40,167 nt of DNA from Anaerolineales bacterium UBA6055 (GTDB lineage: Bacteria; Chloroflexota; Anaerolineae; Aggregatilineales; Phototrophicaceae), in contig DIYL01000025.1 of NCBI GenBank assembly GCA_002428985.1, forward strand, positions 1-40,167, read 5' to 3'. Below are positions 32,852 through 40,167 of the stretch, in pieces. Under the pieces are notes generated by a model that worked only from the letters and a program-made list of their open reading frames with translations, had not been told where the DNA came from and ran no database searches. The position numbers and the translations under genes are program-made. The stretch's first letter is position 1. Every line of letters begins with the position of its first letter.

Positions 32852-34270
32852 TTATTTTGGTGTCGCCTCCGGTGGTAGCGGAGTGACATAGTCTTTGCCG
32901 TCCTTGGCTTTTTCAAAGTCGGCTTTGGCCTGTGCTAATACATCAGCATCAGTCAATAATTCTAAACCCGCCAAAGCCATTGCTTTTGATGCAAAAATCA
33001 TACCCTTTGCACCAATGCTTGATCCTGATGATGCAACTGTCTGCCAACTATGCCCCGGCGTGCCTAATGGCCAGCAGGTTGTCGTAATTTGACCCGTCGG
33101 AGTAATCCAACTCACATCAGCAACCTCAGTTGAACCACCCATCAACGGCGGTGTATCGGAATGCGGTAACACCTGTTCCCATAGAGGATCATCAATTAAA
33201 TCTTTGCTCAGATCCAGACTAGAGGAATCTTGCATCCAATCAAACCCGCGCGACACAGATCCTTCGGGGAAACTTGCTTGTAAGTCCTTCGCAAATTTAC
33301 GTTCTTGATCGGTAAAGCTAATATCGTTAATCTCAGCCATTTTATCGTAGAGTAATTTTGACATCGTATCATTCGGCAACAGGTCATAACATCCCGTGAT
33401 GAATTCAATATCATGAGTCGTTCCCGACATCAACGCCGCCCCTTTAGCAATATCAAGCATCCGTTCATAAATTTCATCAACCAAGTCACGACGCGGCGCA
33501 CGCACAAAATACCAGACCTGTGCATAAGCAGGGACAACATTCGGTGCTTGTCCACCACTCGTGACAACACTATGAATCCGCGACGATGGATGAATATGTT
33601 CACGCAAATAATTGACGCCGACATCCATCAACATCACACCATCTAATGCACTCCGCCCAAGCCACGGCGCACCACCAGCATGTGATGCAACACCATGAAA
33701 ATTCACTTTAAATGAATTTAAGGCCAGTGACGACCCGCTCCAGACAATATTGGTACTTCCCGGATGCCAACTAATCGCCGCATCAAGGTCATCGAATACA
33801 CCATCGCGCGCCATAAATGTCTTACCAACAAGTGTCTCTTCGGCCGGGCATCCATAAAAACGAATCGTGCCAGAAATATCACCTTGTTGCATCGCTTCTT
33901 TGAGCGCAATAACCGACCCCATACACGCTGTACCAAACAAGTTATGTCCACAACCATGACCGGGGCCGCCCGCTTCAATCGGACTACGATCCGTTGTCAT
34001 TTCCTGTGATAATCCCGGTAAAGCATCGTACTCACCAAGGAAACCAATGATCGGTGTACCTTCACCCCATTCTGCAATAAATGCAGTTGGCATTCCGCCT
34101 GCACCCCATTCAATCGAAAAGCCTTCGGCCTCTAGTTTTTCGGATAATAACTTTGCCGCAAATTCTTCTTCTAACGCCACCTGTGGATTGTTCCATATCT
34201 CTTTGGCGATGTAACTCAGTTCTTCATCTTGATTGTTGATATGGTCGAGAATAATTTGTTTTGCGTCCAT
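32852..34270 (-). CDS. M20-family amidohydrolase (AbgB-like)
   Basis: The 472-residue protein resembles AbgB, the subunit that hydrolyses p-aminobenzoyl-glutamate, and related aminoacylases. Metal-site motifs include GFLGEYDALPGL, GGPGHGCGHNLFG (the Cys/His pair), CPAEETLVGK (catalytic Glu), ISWHPGST, and a C-terminal TTTCWPLGTPGHSWQ. A dimerisation lid with FHGVASHAGGAPW is present. It likely releases an amino acid from an N-acyl or peptide-like amide in the cytosol. GAGGTTA precedes the ATG. It is first in a minus-strand set with an aminotransferase and an amino-acid hydroxylase. Confidence 0.87.
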   Translation of the reverse strand: MDAKQIILDHINNQDEELSYIAKEIWNNPQVALEEEFAAKLLSEKLEAEGFSIEWGAGGMPTAFIAEWGEGTPIIGFLGEYDALPGLSQEMTTDRSPIEAGGPGHGCGHNLFGTACMGSVIALKEAMQQGDISGTIRFYGCPAEETLVGKTFMARDGVFDDLDAAISWHPGSTNIVWSGSSLALNSFKVNFHGVASHAGGAPWLGRSALDGVMLMDVGVNYLREHIHPSSRIHSVVTSGGQAPNVVPAYAQVWYFVRAPRRDLVDEIYERMLDIAKGAALMSGTTHDIEFITGCYDLLPNDTMSKLLYDKMAEINDISFTDQERKFAKDLQASFPEGSVSRGFDWMQDSSSLDLSKDLIDDPLWEQVLPHSDTPPLMGGSTEVADVSWITPTGQITTTCWPLGTPGHSWQTVASSGSSIGAKGMIFASKAMALAGLELLTDADVLAQAKADFEKAKDGKDYVTPLPPEATPK

Positions 34271-34538
34271 GCAATAACCTCATTTTTAAGTCAATAAACA
34301 AAGCACAGTCATACTCAAAAATCATATGTGATGACTATGACAGGGTATATAGTATTTAGACACATTATTGGGACAAAAAATATAGATTACAGTCACAAAT
34401 AATGTTTTACGAGAGTATCGTATTCTGTTCGCTTTGACAAACAGGGCGGATATTATGTTTATTTTGAGGTATTTTCACAGCAGATTGATCTAATTCTGCA
34501 TACTAATGTGCGGGTTACACATAAAAATAAACGTTTAA

Positions 34539-34554
34539 TGTGATATTTGTCACA
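34539..34554. promoter_or_regulatory. CRP-type dyad 1
   Basis: The 16-mer TGTGATATTTGTCACA is a perfect match to the CRP-family half-site pair TGTGA-N6-TCACA. It lies 269 bp upstream of the M20 amidohydrolase start and 44 bp from an identical copy. Confidence 0.6.
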
Positions 34555-34582
34555 AATGAGCAATGACACCGACTCAACCATT

Positions 34583-34598
34583 TGTGATATTTGTCACA
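34583..34598. promoter_or_regulatory. CRP-type dyad 2
   Basis: This is a second copy of TGTGATATTTGTCACA, identical in all 16 bases including the spacer, 44 bp (about four helical turns) from the first. Its centre (34590.5) is about 41.5-42.5 bp before a start site predicted from GATACT at 34621-34626, the spacing of a class II CRP-activated promoter. Confidence 0.6.
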
Positions 34599-34632
34599 TG
34601 CTTACGCCTCATATTTATGGGATACTTAAGTC

Positions 34633-34739
34633 AGATATTACGAAGCAGAATACACAGACACTAGAACAAAACATACAAGTACTATTTTTAGAATATATTT
34701 TGAAAAAACCGCCTACAAGCGCATGTGTAGGCGGTTTTT
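34633..34739 (+). ncRNA. Candidate CRP-controlled small RNA
   Basis: A strong terminator (34704-34739) closes a stretch that has no plausible gene in front of it on the plus strand. Two CRP-type dyads and a GATACT -10 candidate lie upstream, predicting a transcript of about 107 nt starting near 34633. The only frame crossing it (34547-34759) overlaps a dyad and the terminator and looks non-coding. The start site is inferred, and the RNA has not been shown. Confidence 0.3.
34704..34739 (+). terminator. Strong intrinsic terminator with no upstream gene
   Basis: AAAAACCGCCTACA (34704-34717) pairs perfectly with TGTAGGCGGTTTTT (34726-34739) over 14 bp around an 8-nt loop. The GC core and T-run make a textbook Rho-independent terminator. 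A-runs on the left make it usable from the minus strand too, shielding the regulator at 34803. Confidence 0.8.
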
Positions 34740-34802
34740 CAGTTGTGCAATATATGTAATTATGCTTTAATCCACACATCTATATGTTGTGGAATCACCA
34801 AT

Positions 34803-35642
34803 ATGCTTCAAATTCATCTCCCCGCACCACCCCTATCCGAATATATTGAATGCCTCTGGTATATCAATGACACCATACAATATAAGCGAGAACGCATTTT
34901 ACCTACGGGTATGATCGAAATTATGCTGAATTTTGGTGCACCATTTCGTGTCTACGATAATAACGATACCACCCAATTTACACTCAATCACGATGCATGG
35001 ATTGCTGGATTCCAAACAGAATATATTATCAATGAGCCACTCGCCGAAACACATATGATGGGGATTCGGCTTAAGCCCTATGGATTATCCTTATTGATGG
35101 ACATCCCTGCTCATGAATTTCACAATCAATTGATTGATATTGACCTCATTTGGGGGCGCGAAGTCCATACTCTACGTGAACAATTATATTGCCTACCAAC
35201 CCCACAACAAAAATTTTCCCACCTTGAACAAGCATTACATAAGCGCATCTTGTCACAGCGAGATAACATCAAGTTAGTCGAATATGCCGTCTGCATATTG
35301 AAGCAGTCCAAAACAAATCTTTCAGTTCGCGAGTTATGTCAAGAAATCGGTGTGAGCAACAAACACCTTATCCAGCTCTTTAAATCATATATTGGCGTAT
35401 CACCCAAAGCCCTGAGCAAAGTCTTTCGCTTCCAAAATGTCTTAAACACGATCGATCCAAAGGCAGACATTGACTGGGTAGACATTGCTATGTCAGCAGG
35501 ATATTATGACCAGTCACACTTCAATAAAGAATTCACCTCATTCACAGGCATGTCACCATCACAGTATATGTTGAATCGGCAACAAATTTTCGGTGATACC
35601 CTCGAACAAGGGGACGGCATCCACTTTGTACCTGTTGATTGA
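34803..35642 (+). CDS. AraC-family transcriptional regulator
   Basis: I use the ATG at 34803 (MLQIHLPAPPLSEYIECLW). A TTG start at 34743 would place the first codons on the terminator. The 279-residue protein has an N-terminal DUF6597-type sensing domain (about 1-140; ILPTGMIEIMLNFGAPF, GIRLKPYGLSLL). The C-terminal AraC HTH pair (about 175-265) has NLSVRELCQEIGVSNKHLIQ and the second-helix signature SAGYYDQSHFNKEFTSFTGM, ending SPSQY. The effector is unknown. It converges on the TetR gene with only 4 nt between stops and may control itself or the divergent M20 operon. Confidence 0.87.
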   Translation: MLQIHLPAPPLSEYIECLWYINDTIQYKRERILPTGMIEIMLNFGAPFRVYDNNDTTQFTLNHDAWIAGFQTEYIINEPLAETHMMGIRLKPYGLSLLMDIPAHEFHNQLIDIDLIWGREVHTLREQLYCLPTPQQKFSHLEQALHKRILSQRDNIKLVEYAVCILKQSKTNLSVRELCQEIGVSNKHLIQLFKSYIGVSPKALSKVFRFQNVLNTIDPKADIDWVDIAMSAGYYDQSHFNKEFTSFTGMSPSQYMLNRQQIFGDTLEQGDGIHFVPVD

Positions 35643-35646
35643 AGTA

Positions 35647-36258
35647 TCAAACTGCGCCTTCTGGCAATAGCTCTAACATACCGTCGGTCCCAAGCAATAA
35701 TGTCCACATGGGACGCAACACCATTGTCTCGTAATACAATGCCATTTCTTCTGGGGTTGGTTGTTGGGTCTGATTCAGCCACCAGTCAATCATTCCAAAT
35801 AATTGAACGACTGTGTTATGAATCACCAGTTCTAAAGGCAATCCAGACTGAATTTCCTGAATACCCATCTGTTGTGCTTGCATTACATTTGCCTGTACTT
35901 GTGCCCTTTTAAATGCTTCTAATACAGGTTGTGCAGCAGGTCTCTGGAACAGTACATGTGGCAATTTGGGTTGTTGCTGTAATTGAACAAACAATGCTGT
36001 GATTGTGGCGCGTGACTGCACATGATAAGGAGCATCTCGCATTGGTTGGAGTTCTGCTACAAGTGCCTCCACAAATTGATTCAACCGCGCCAACAATAGA
36101 GCTTCTACACTCTCAAAATTCCGAAAGAAAGTTGAGTATGCTACATCAGCGTGTTCTGTGATGTCACGAATTGTTATCTGATTCAGATTTTGCTCTTGCA
36201 TCAAATCTATGAGTGCATCACCCAATAGTCGATGTGTACGTTTTGTCCGGCGATCCAT
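35647..36258 (-). CDS. TetR/AcrR-family transcriptional repressor
   Basis: The protein has 203 residues. The N-terminal HTH spans about 6-55 (RTHRLLGDALIDLMQEQN, ITIRDITEHADVAYSTFFRN), typical of TetR proteins. The C-terminal ligand domain is helical with ETMVLRPMWTLLLGTDGM at its end. It is divergent from an alpha/beta hydrolase (36380), and the 121-bp gap contains direct and inverted repeats suited to an operator, so the hydrolase is the likely target. TetR proteins usually repress their neighbour until a small hydrophobic ligand binds. The ligand here is unknown. Confidence 0.87.
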   Translation of the reverse strand: MDRRTKRTHRLLGDALIDLMQEQNLNQITIRDITEHADVAYSTFFRNFESVEALLLARLNQFVEALVAELQPMRDAPYHVQSRATITALFVQLQQQPKLPHVLFQRPAAQPVLEAFKRAQVQANVMQAQQMGIQEIQSGLPLELVIHNTVVQLFGMIDWWLNQTQQPTPEEMALYYETMVLRPMWTLLLGTDGMLELLPEGAV

Positions 36259-36307
36259 TTGTGCGTTAATTTCCCACTTTCTATAGCCTAAGCGTTATCT
36301 TGCTCGA

Positions 36308-36358
36308 AGTCACTGATATATTTATGCGTCATTAACTGTATTATGCGCCATAGTGACT
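36308..36358. promoter_or_regulatory. Putative TetR operator and hydrolase promoter
   Basis: AGTCACT (36308-36314) and AGTGACT (36352-36358) form an inverted pair, and TTATGCGTCAT/TTATGCGCCAT (36322-36332, 36341-36351) form a direct repeat with a 19-bp period. TATTAT (36339-36344) could be the -10 of the hydrolase gene, so a repressor here would block it. Confidence 0.4.
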
Positions 36359-36379
36359 GATAACTCAAAGGATATTCAC

Positions 36380-37375
36380 ATGTTGAAACAACCAATCATA
36401 ATCATATCAATCATAGGCGGTGGCATCGCAATACTTGTACTCATCGGATTTACTATCGAACGTGTCGCACAAACACAAGTGATCTCACAATTCCTTGCAC
36501 TGGGACAACTTGTTGATGTCGGTGAGTATCAAATGCATGTGTATGTGACAGGTGAAGCTACAGGAAAACCAACCGTCATTCTAGAAGCAGGTAACGGAGG
36601 ATTTTCTACACAATGGGTGCACCTCCAAAATGAATTATCTCAATACACACAAGTTGTCAGTTATGACCGTGCCGGATATGGTTGGAGTGAGCCAGCACCT
36701 TATCCACCCAATTTAACCCGCAACGCCCATGACCTCCAAACCGCCTTGGATACTCTGAAGATCAAGCCACCATATCTCCTCGTCGGGCACTCGATGGGTG
36801 GACTATTCAATTTAAGTTATCATGCCGAATACCCCGATAACATCGTAGGTATGGTCTTTTTGGACTCAACCCATCCTAACATGTGGGAATACTTTCCAGA
36901 TGAAATGCGAGACCGCCAGAACAGCATGAGCGCTTTGATGCGTATCATGCAATTTGCAGCAAATTTCGGAGTGATGCGTATATTTAATCCCTTAACAGCA
37001 GTTGTGGTCGATTTACCAGAAGCCGAACAAAACGCATCATTAGCTTTGAGTGCCACCCCACAATATATTAAGACATTTCTACAAGAAGCCGAGATTGTCA
37101 GCAATTTACCACAGTCTATGCCCCCTATCAGTGACTTAAGCGATATACCATTAGTCGTGTTTTCTGCAAACAGTGCGCCCGAAGGTCAAACTATGCCAGA
37201 GGGTATATTCGACATCATGCATAGTTTACATCAACAACTTGCTGAGATGTCGAATTATGGCGAGTGGTATCTGTTAGATGGAGCAAACCACTATAGCATC
37301 GTTATGGCAGAAGAATATGTATCCCAAATCGCTGAAGTTATACGCCATATGTTAGCGATGCAACAAGTTCAATAG
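36380..37375 (+). CDS. Membrane-anchored alpha/beta hydrolase
   Basis: The ATG at 36380 (MLKQPIIIISIIGGG) has AAAGGAT about 8 nt upstream and is preferred to a GTG at 36353. The 331-residue protein has one N-terminal membrane helix (about 5-24) that could anchor it outside the membrane. The fold is clear: VILEAGNGGFSTQW oxyanion strand, VVSYDRAGYGWSE, nucleophile elbow LVGHSMGGLFNL and the catalytic His in DGANHYSIV. It may hydrolyse an ester or similar substrate. It is probably controlled by the divergent TetR gene. A weak terminator follows at 37381. Confidence 0.85.
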   Translation: MLKQPIIIISIIGGGIAILVLIGFTIERVAQTQVISQFLALGQLVDVGEYQMHVYVTGEATGKPTVILEAGNGGFSTQWVHLQNELSQYTQVVSYDRAGYGWSEPAPYPPNLTRNAHDLQTALDTLKIKPPYLLVGHSMGGLFNLSYHAEYPDNIVGMVFLDSTHPNMWEYFPDEMRDRQNSMSALMRIMQFAANFGVMRIFNPLTAVVVDLPEAEQNASLALSATPQYIKTFLQEAEIVSNLPQSMPPISDLSDIPLVVFSANSAPEGQTMPEGIFDIMHSLHQQLAEMSNYGEWYLLDGANHYSIVMAEEYVSQIAEVIRHMLAMQQVQ

Positions 37376-37380
37376 TGGTC

Positions 37381-37404
37381 TAACCTCAATCTGGTTAATT
37401 TTTT
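37381..37404 (+). terminator. Weak intrinsic terminator after the hydrolase
   Basis: TAACC and GGTTA form a 5-bp stem with a 7-nt loop, followed by ATTTTTT. The stem is short and AT-rich, so its strength is doubtful. Confidence 0.4.
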
Positions 37405-37468
37405 ACAATACAGTTGCCTCCTTCAAAACTATGCTAGTAGACATAACCAGCATCAATTAGGGGGCAAA

Positions 37469-37879
37469 ATGAATTTACCAGAGTTAAACATTATCGCGAT
37501 TATCGTCGCAACATTGGTCGAAGTTATCATCGGCGCGGTTTGGTTTAATGCGCCGTTTGCATTCAACAAGCAATGGTTACAAGGCATCGGCAAAACAGTA
37601 GAGCAAGTCGCCGAAGATGCATCACCAATCTCGATCATTGTAGCAATCGTAGGCGCACTCATCACGGCAATCATTCTGAGCGTTATCATTGGTTGGCTAA
37701 ATATCGAAACTTGGTCAAACGGTCTATTGGTCAGCATACTAATCGCTGTCGGATTTTCCGCCAACACAGCAGTTATCAAAGACCGCTTCGAAGGTCGTCC
37801 AATCGGTTTATCCCTCATCAATGCGGGGCACGACATTGTTATCTTTGGTCTGATGGGTGCAATTATCGGTGCACTTTAA
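37469..37879 (+). CDS. DUF1761-family membrane protein
   Basis: The 136-residue protein has four membrane helices. IGAVWFNAPFAFNKQWLQGIG after the first helix is the family's W-x-x-P-x-x-F-x-x-x-W signature. Function of DUF1761 is unknown. AGGGGG precedes the ATG. It is a likely single gene, 93 nt downstream of the hydrolase stop. Confidence 0.75.
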   Translation: MNLPELNIIAIIVATLVEVIIGAVWFNAPFAFNKQWLQGIGKTVEQVAEDASPISIIVAIVGALITAIILSVIIGWLNIETWSNGLLVSILIAVGFSANTAVIKDRFEGRPIGLSLINAGHDIVIFGLMGAIIGAL

Positions 37880-38012
37880 ACAGAATCAAAGATGACCTAT
37901 CGTGAGGATAGCTGTATCTACTCCGTAATATCGAACACATAGCAAACACTCAGCACTCAAAGCTAACAACTAAAACACTCACACTAATAGTCAATCGCAT
38001 AAGGAGATAATC

Positions 38013-38582
38013 ATGGCGCGTGGTACACAAGAACGTGAACAGCAATTTATTCGTACTGCAAAAACAGAAACCGGACAAACCATCGAAGAATGGATGGATA
38101 TAGTTAAATCAGCAGGACTTGCTCCCAAAAATCAGACCATCCTCAAACACCTGAAAGCGAATCACAAGCTAAATCATATGCAAGCCAACTTCATTGCGGG
38201 CATCTACCTTAATAATGGGCAGCCTGTATATGACTATGACATATTATTTGCAACATTGACCGATGGCAAAGATCATCTGCTTCCAGTATATGAAAATCTC
38301 AAGCAACAAGTTGTTGTGCGCTATGATGATGTGGTATTTATCCCAACAAAAGGATATGTCTCAATTGAAGGCGAGAAAATTTTCGGATGCGCTAAATTCA
38401 CAACCAAGGCAATTCGCTACGGTTTAGACCTCGGTGATACCCCGCAAGAAGGTATCATCCAGAAAGCGAAAGGTCTCGGCGCAATGCCCAACATAACCCA
38501 TATGATTGAACTGAGAAGCGCAGACGACATCACCGACGAGTTGTTACAGTTGACAGATATCGCCTTTAACCGTGTCCATTAG
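38013..38582 (+). CDS. DUF4287 plus DUF5655-domain protein
   Basis: The 189-residue soluble protein has two parts. Residues 1-65 match DUF4287 (KTETGQTIEEWMDIVKSAG, HLKANHKLNHMQANFIAG). Residues 80-185 match DUF5655 (LLPVYENLKQQVVVRYDDV, FIPTKGYVSIEGEKIFGCAK). The fusion is common in bacteria and has no established function. A strong AAGGAGAT precedes the ATG. Its stop overlaps the stop of the convergent ABC permease by 4 nt (38579-38582), so no terminator separates them. Confidence 0.75.
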   Translation: MARGTQEREQQFIRTAKTETGQTIEEWMDIVKSAGLAPKNQTILKHLKANHKLNHMQANFIAGIYLNNGQPVYDYDILFATLTDGKDHLLPVYENLKQQVVVRYDDVVFIPTKGYVSIEGEKIFGCAKFTTKAIRYGLDLGDTPQEGIIQKAKGLGAMPNITHMIELRSADDITDELLQLTDIAFNRVH

Positions 38583-39613
38583 TCCCCGAATGACTCGATG
38601 ATCTCTCGTTTACGTTTCTCTTTATCGAATACTCCCTGCAAAAATAGTATAAATCTAGGCGTCGGACGATTGACATTCACAGTGTCTTCGATGATGTTCA
38701 CAATCGTTGAAGCAATAATCACCAAGGTGAGGTAGATGTAGGCAACAATTGCGTAGGTCTCAATATAACGGAATGACCGCCCCGATGAGGTCTTCGCAAT
38801 TTGTGTCACATCACGTACACCAAGGAACGCCAGCAAAGACGAGTCTTTAATCATCGCAACGAAGTCATTACCGAGTGGTGGTAGTACATTACGGAATGCC
38901 TGTGGCAAAATAATATACCGCATCGTTTGCCAATATGTCATCCCAACCGACATCGCCGCTTCTGACTGCCCTTTATGGACTGACTGAATCCCAGCACGAA
39001 TCGTTTCCGACATGTACGCACCATAGGTTACACCTAATGCCATAATCGCGGATGGAGCCGAACTCCCACGCCAGATCAAATCAGCTAATTCAGGATCGTT
39101 GGTAAAGGTACGTAATGGATCAATTATTCCTGAGTTAATAAACTCGCGGATTGCAGGAACAAGAATAAATGCTGTGACTAATAACACAATCAATACAGGC
39201 AAACCACGCATAACCGACACATAAACAGTACATATGTTATAGACAATAACATGCAAAATGCGCCCGATTAGCTGTCCGATTGTCTGAGAGGTTTGTGGAG
39301 GTTGAGGTGGATTAGAACGCACAATGCCAACAATAATAGCCAAAAAGAGTGCCAACAAATAAGAAGCAATACTGACAAATAACGTCATGCTGATACCGTC
39401 TGTCAGTTGGTCGAAGATACCTGCGTAAATCTCGTCAGTAGCAATGCTGATGCCTAGCAAAATACCAATCAGTACCAAAAACATGAGCCAATATGGCAAT
39501 GTATAAAAACGTCCAAAGCGCATCGCCCGCCCTTGCGATTCCGCTATAATCTGGTCTAAATCAGGTTCATCAGGTTTACGTTTATCGTTAACGGGTTCTG
39601 GGGCTGAGGACAT
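38579..39613 (-). CDS. Polar amino-acid ABC transporter permease (HisM/GlnP type)
   Basis: The 344-residue protein has a charged cytoplasmic N-terminus of about 40 residues, longer than usual for the family, then several membrane helices. The family signature covers ISMTLFVSIASYLLALFLA, VSVMRGLPVLIVLL and the EAA loop GMTYWQTMRYIILPQAFRN followed by PPLGNDFVAMIKDSSLL. It forms the membrane pore for amino-acid uptake with the upstream binding protein (39719). The ATPase subunit is not in the window and may lie elsewhere or form part of a separate operon. It is separated from the binding-protein gene by a 105-nt gap that holds a 26-bp palindrome. Confidence 0.9.
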   Translation of the reverse strand: MSSAPEPVNDKRKPDEPDLDQIIAESQGRAMRFGRFYTLPYWLMFLVLIGILLGISIATDEIYAGIFDQLTDGISMTLFVSIASYLLALFLAIIVGIVRSNPPQPPQTSQTIGQLIGRILHVIVYNICTVYVSVMRGLPVLIVLLVTAFILVPAIREFINSGIIDPLRTFTNDPELADLIWRGSSAPSAIMALGVTYGAYMSETIRAGIQSVHKGQSEAAMSVGMTYWQTMRYIILPQAFRNVLPPLGNDFVAMIKDSSLLAFLGVRDVTQIAKTSSGRSFRYIETYAIVAYIYLTLVIIASTIVNIIEDTVNVNRPTPRFILFLQGVFDKEKRKREIIESFGD

Positions 39614-39664
39614 AGACTGTTCCTTTTAATAAATATTTTCGGATTTATATTGTTGTTAAACGCA

Positions 39665-39690
39665 CAGGGACAAGGCATGCCTTGTCCCTG
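39665..39690. repeat. 26-bp perfect palindrome between binding protein and permease
   Basis: CAGGGACAAGGCA (39665-39677) is the exact reverse complement of TGCCTTGTCCCTG (39678-39690). It would form a strong hairpin in the mRNA between the two genes. It could damp permease expression or protect the binding-protein mRNA end, as REP-type hairpins do in other transport operons, or be a dispersed palindromic repeat. No T-run follows, so it is not a standard terminator. Confidence 0.65.
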
Positions 39691-39718
39691 CAAATCACAT
39701 CATATTGATGTTTACGAT

Positions 39719-40167
39719 CTATTCTTCTTCTTCGCTCTCACCACTACCGAGCCACTTGTTGTTGATTTCCAACAATGTGCCATCTTCTTCCATGCTAGCG
39801 AGTGCCGCATTGAATGGTTCAACCAAGTCGGAATCGAGTGGGAAAATGAAACCGAGTTGTTCTTCACTAAGTGCTTCTTCTAGAAGGACAACGGATTCTG
39901 CGTTGACACCGACATAACCTTGACCTGCAACATCATCCATCACAACTGCGTCTACATCACCAGCGATCAATGCTTGGACTGCAAATCCGAAACCATCGTA
40001 AGCAACCAAGCGTTCTTCACCAACAAGTTCTTCTGCAACGAAGTAGTTGGTGGTTGCAGTTTGAACACCAATCACATAGCTTTCTTCTGCAACAAATTCA
40101 TCAACGGTCGCGAAGCGATCTTCATCAACACGAACCATCATACGTTGTGCGAGGTCAACATAACCAT
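39719..40167 (-). CDS. Amino-acid ABC transporter substrate-binding protein, C-terminal part
   Basis: The frame is open to the window edge (GYVDLAQRMMVRVDEDRF at the cut end), so the N-terminus, signal peptide and first lobe are missing. The visible 149 residues are the second lobe of a family 3 (SBP_bac_3) protein: VIGVQTATTNYFVAEEL, IAGDVDAVVMDDVAG, EQLGFIFPLDSDL and a final LLEINNKWLGSGESEEEE. The C-terminal acidic tail (S-E-E-E-E) is unusual and rich in Glu. It is the first gene of the transporter pair, and the permease follows 105 nt later. Confidence 0.85.
   Translation of the reverse strand, partial: GYVDLAQRMMVRVDEDRFATVDEFVAEESYVIGVQTATTNYFVAEELVGEERLVAYDGFGFAVQALIAGDVDAVVMDDVAGQGYVGVNAESVVLLEEALSEEQLGFIFPLDSDLVEPFNAALASMEEDGTLLEINNKWLGSGESEEEE

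Noticed and set aside
32851..32916. 22-residue extension of the aminotransferase start
   Set aside because: It overlaps the end of the M20 gene and lacks conserved residues. The ATG at 32850 is better.
34327..34342. TGTGA-N6-TGACA third CRP-like site
   Set aside because: The second half-site is mismatched, so it is not counted with the two perfect dyads.
34547..34759. Plus-strand frame of 70 codons
   Set aside because: It starts inside the first CRP-type dyad, crosses the second and runs through the strong terminator. The amino acid sequence shows no domain.
1..40167. CRISPR array, prophage or complete defence island
   Set aside because: No regularly spaced repeats, cas genes, capsid, portal or integrase genes were seen. 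The tnpB fragment and AddAB/NERD genes alone do not make a known defence locus.

Overview
The window is from a bacterium with moderate, slightly AT-rich base composition. It most resembles a Chloroflexota (Anaerolineae-like) genome. That placement is an inference from gene style: UROD/MtaA-type methyltransferase paralogs, an AddAB locus preceded by a NERD protein, PspA paralogs, a UMF1-type transporter carrying a beta-sandwich insert, DUF1761 and DUF4287 proteins, and tRNA genes without encoded CCA. No rRNA or other taxonomic marker is present.

Layout. At 1-388 lies the left end of an IS200/IS605-type element: a partial tnpB on the minus strand plus an end hairpin. It has cut off the third gene of a minus-strand run of three uroporphyrinogen-decarboxylase-family genes (380-3109). 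An MFS exporter follows (3296-4624). The stretch 4764-6957 holds three minus-strand tRNA genes (Met, Gly, Pro) mixed with an HNH-like zinc-finger protein and two tandem HTH/LAGLIDADG-like paralogs that share a 102-nt identical block. Next come a NYN/YacP-like nuclease, a PAS histidine kinase and a single-domain response regulator (7111-9380, minus).

A plus-strand operon at 9594-19090 encodes a second single-domain response regulator, a membrane NERD protein, AddB, an unrecognised 130-residue protein, AddA and an ABC-2-like membrane protein. These genes abut or overlap, so DNA end processing looks co-transcribed with a signalling protein and two membrane proteins.

The minus-strand block 19146-24323 is a Psp-like envelope-stress island. 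It has a membrane/coiled-coil protein, a canonical PspA, two very divergent PspA-like proteins, one PspA paralog broken by a single in-frame stop, and a REC-HisKA-HATPase hybrid kinase. Homoserine dehydrogenase and a PrxQ-type peroxiredoxin follow. A translationally coupled trio on the plus strand (26114-28208) encodes a SAM methyltransferase, a PH-like membrane protein and a nucleotidyltransferase. A UMF1-family MFS protein (28499-30565) carries an extracytoplasmic beta-sandwich insertion.

The minus-strand set 30835-34270 encodes an M20 amidohydrolase, a PLP aminotransferase and an IDO-type 2OG-Fe(II) hydroxylase, and looks like a small amino-acid-modifying pathway. Upstream of it are two perfect CRP-type dyads followed by a strong terminator with no gene before it, which suggests an unannotated small RNA. 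The window ends with AraC and TetR regulators, an alpha/beta hydrolase, DUF1761 and DUF4287/DUF5655 proteins, and a polar amino-acid ABC permease with its partial binding protein.
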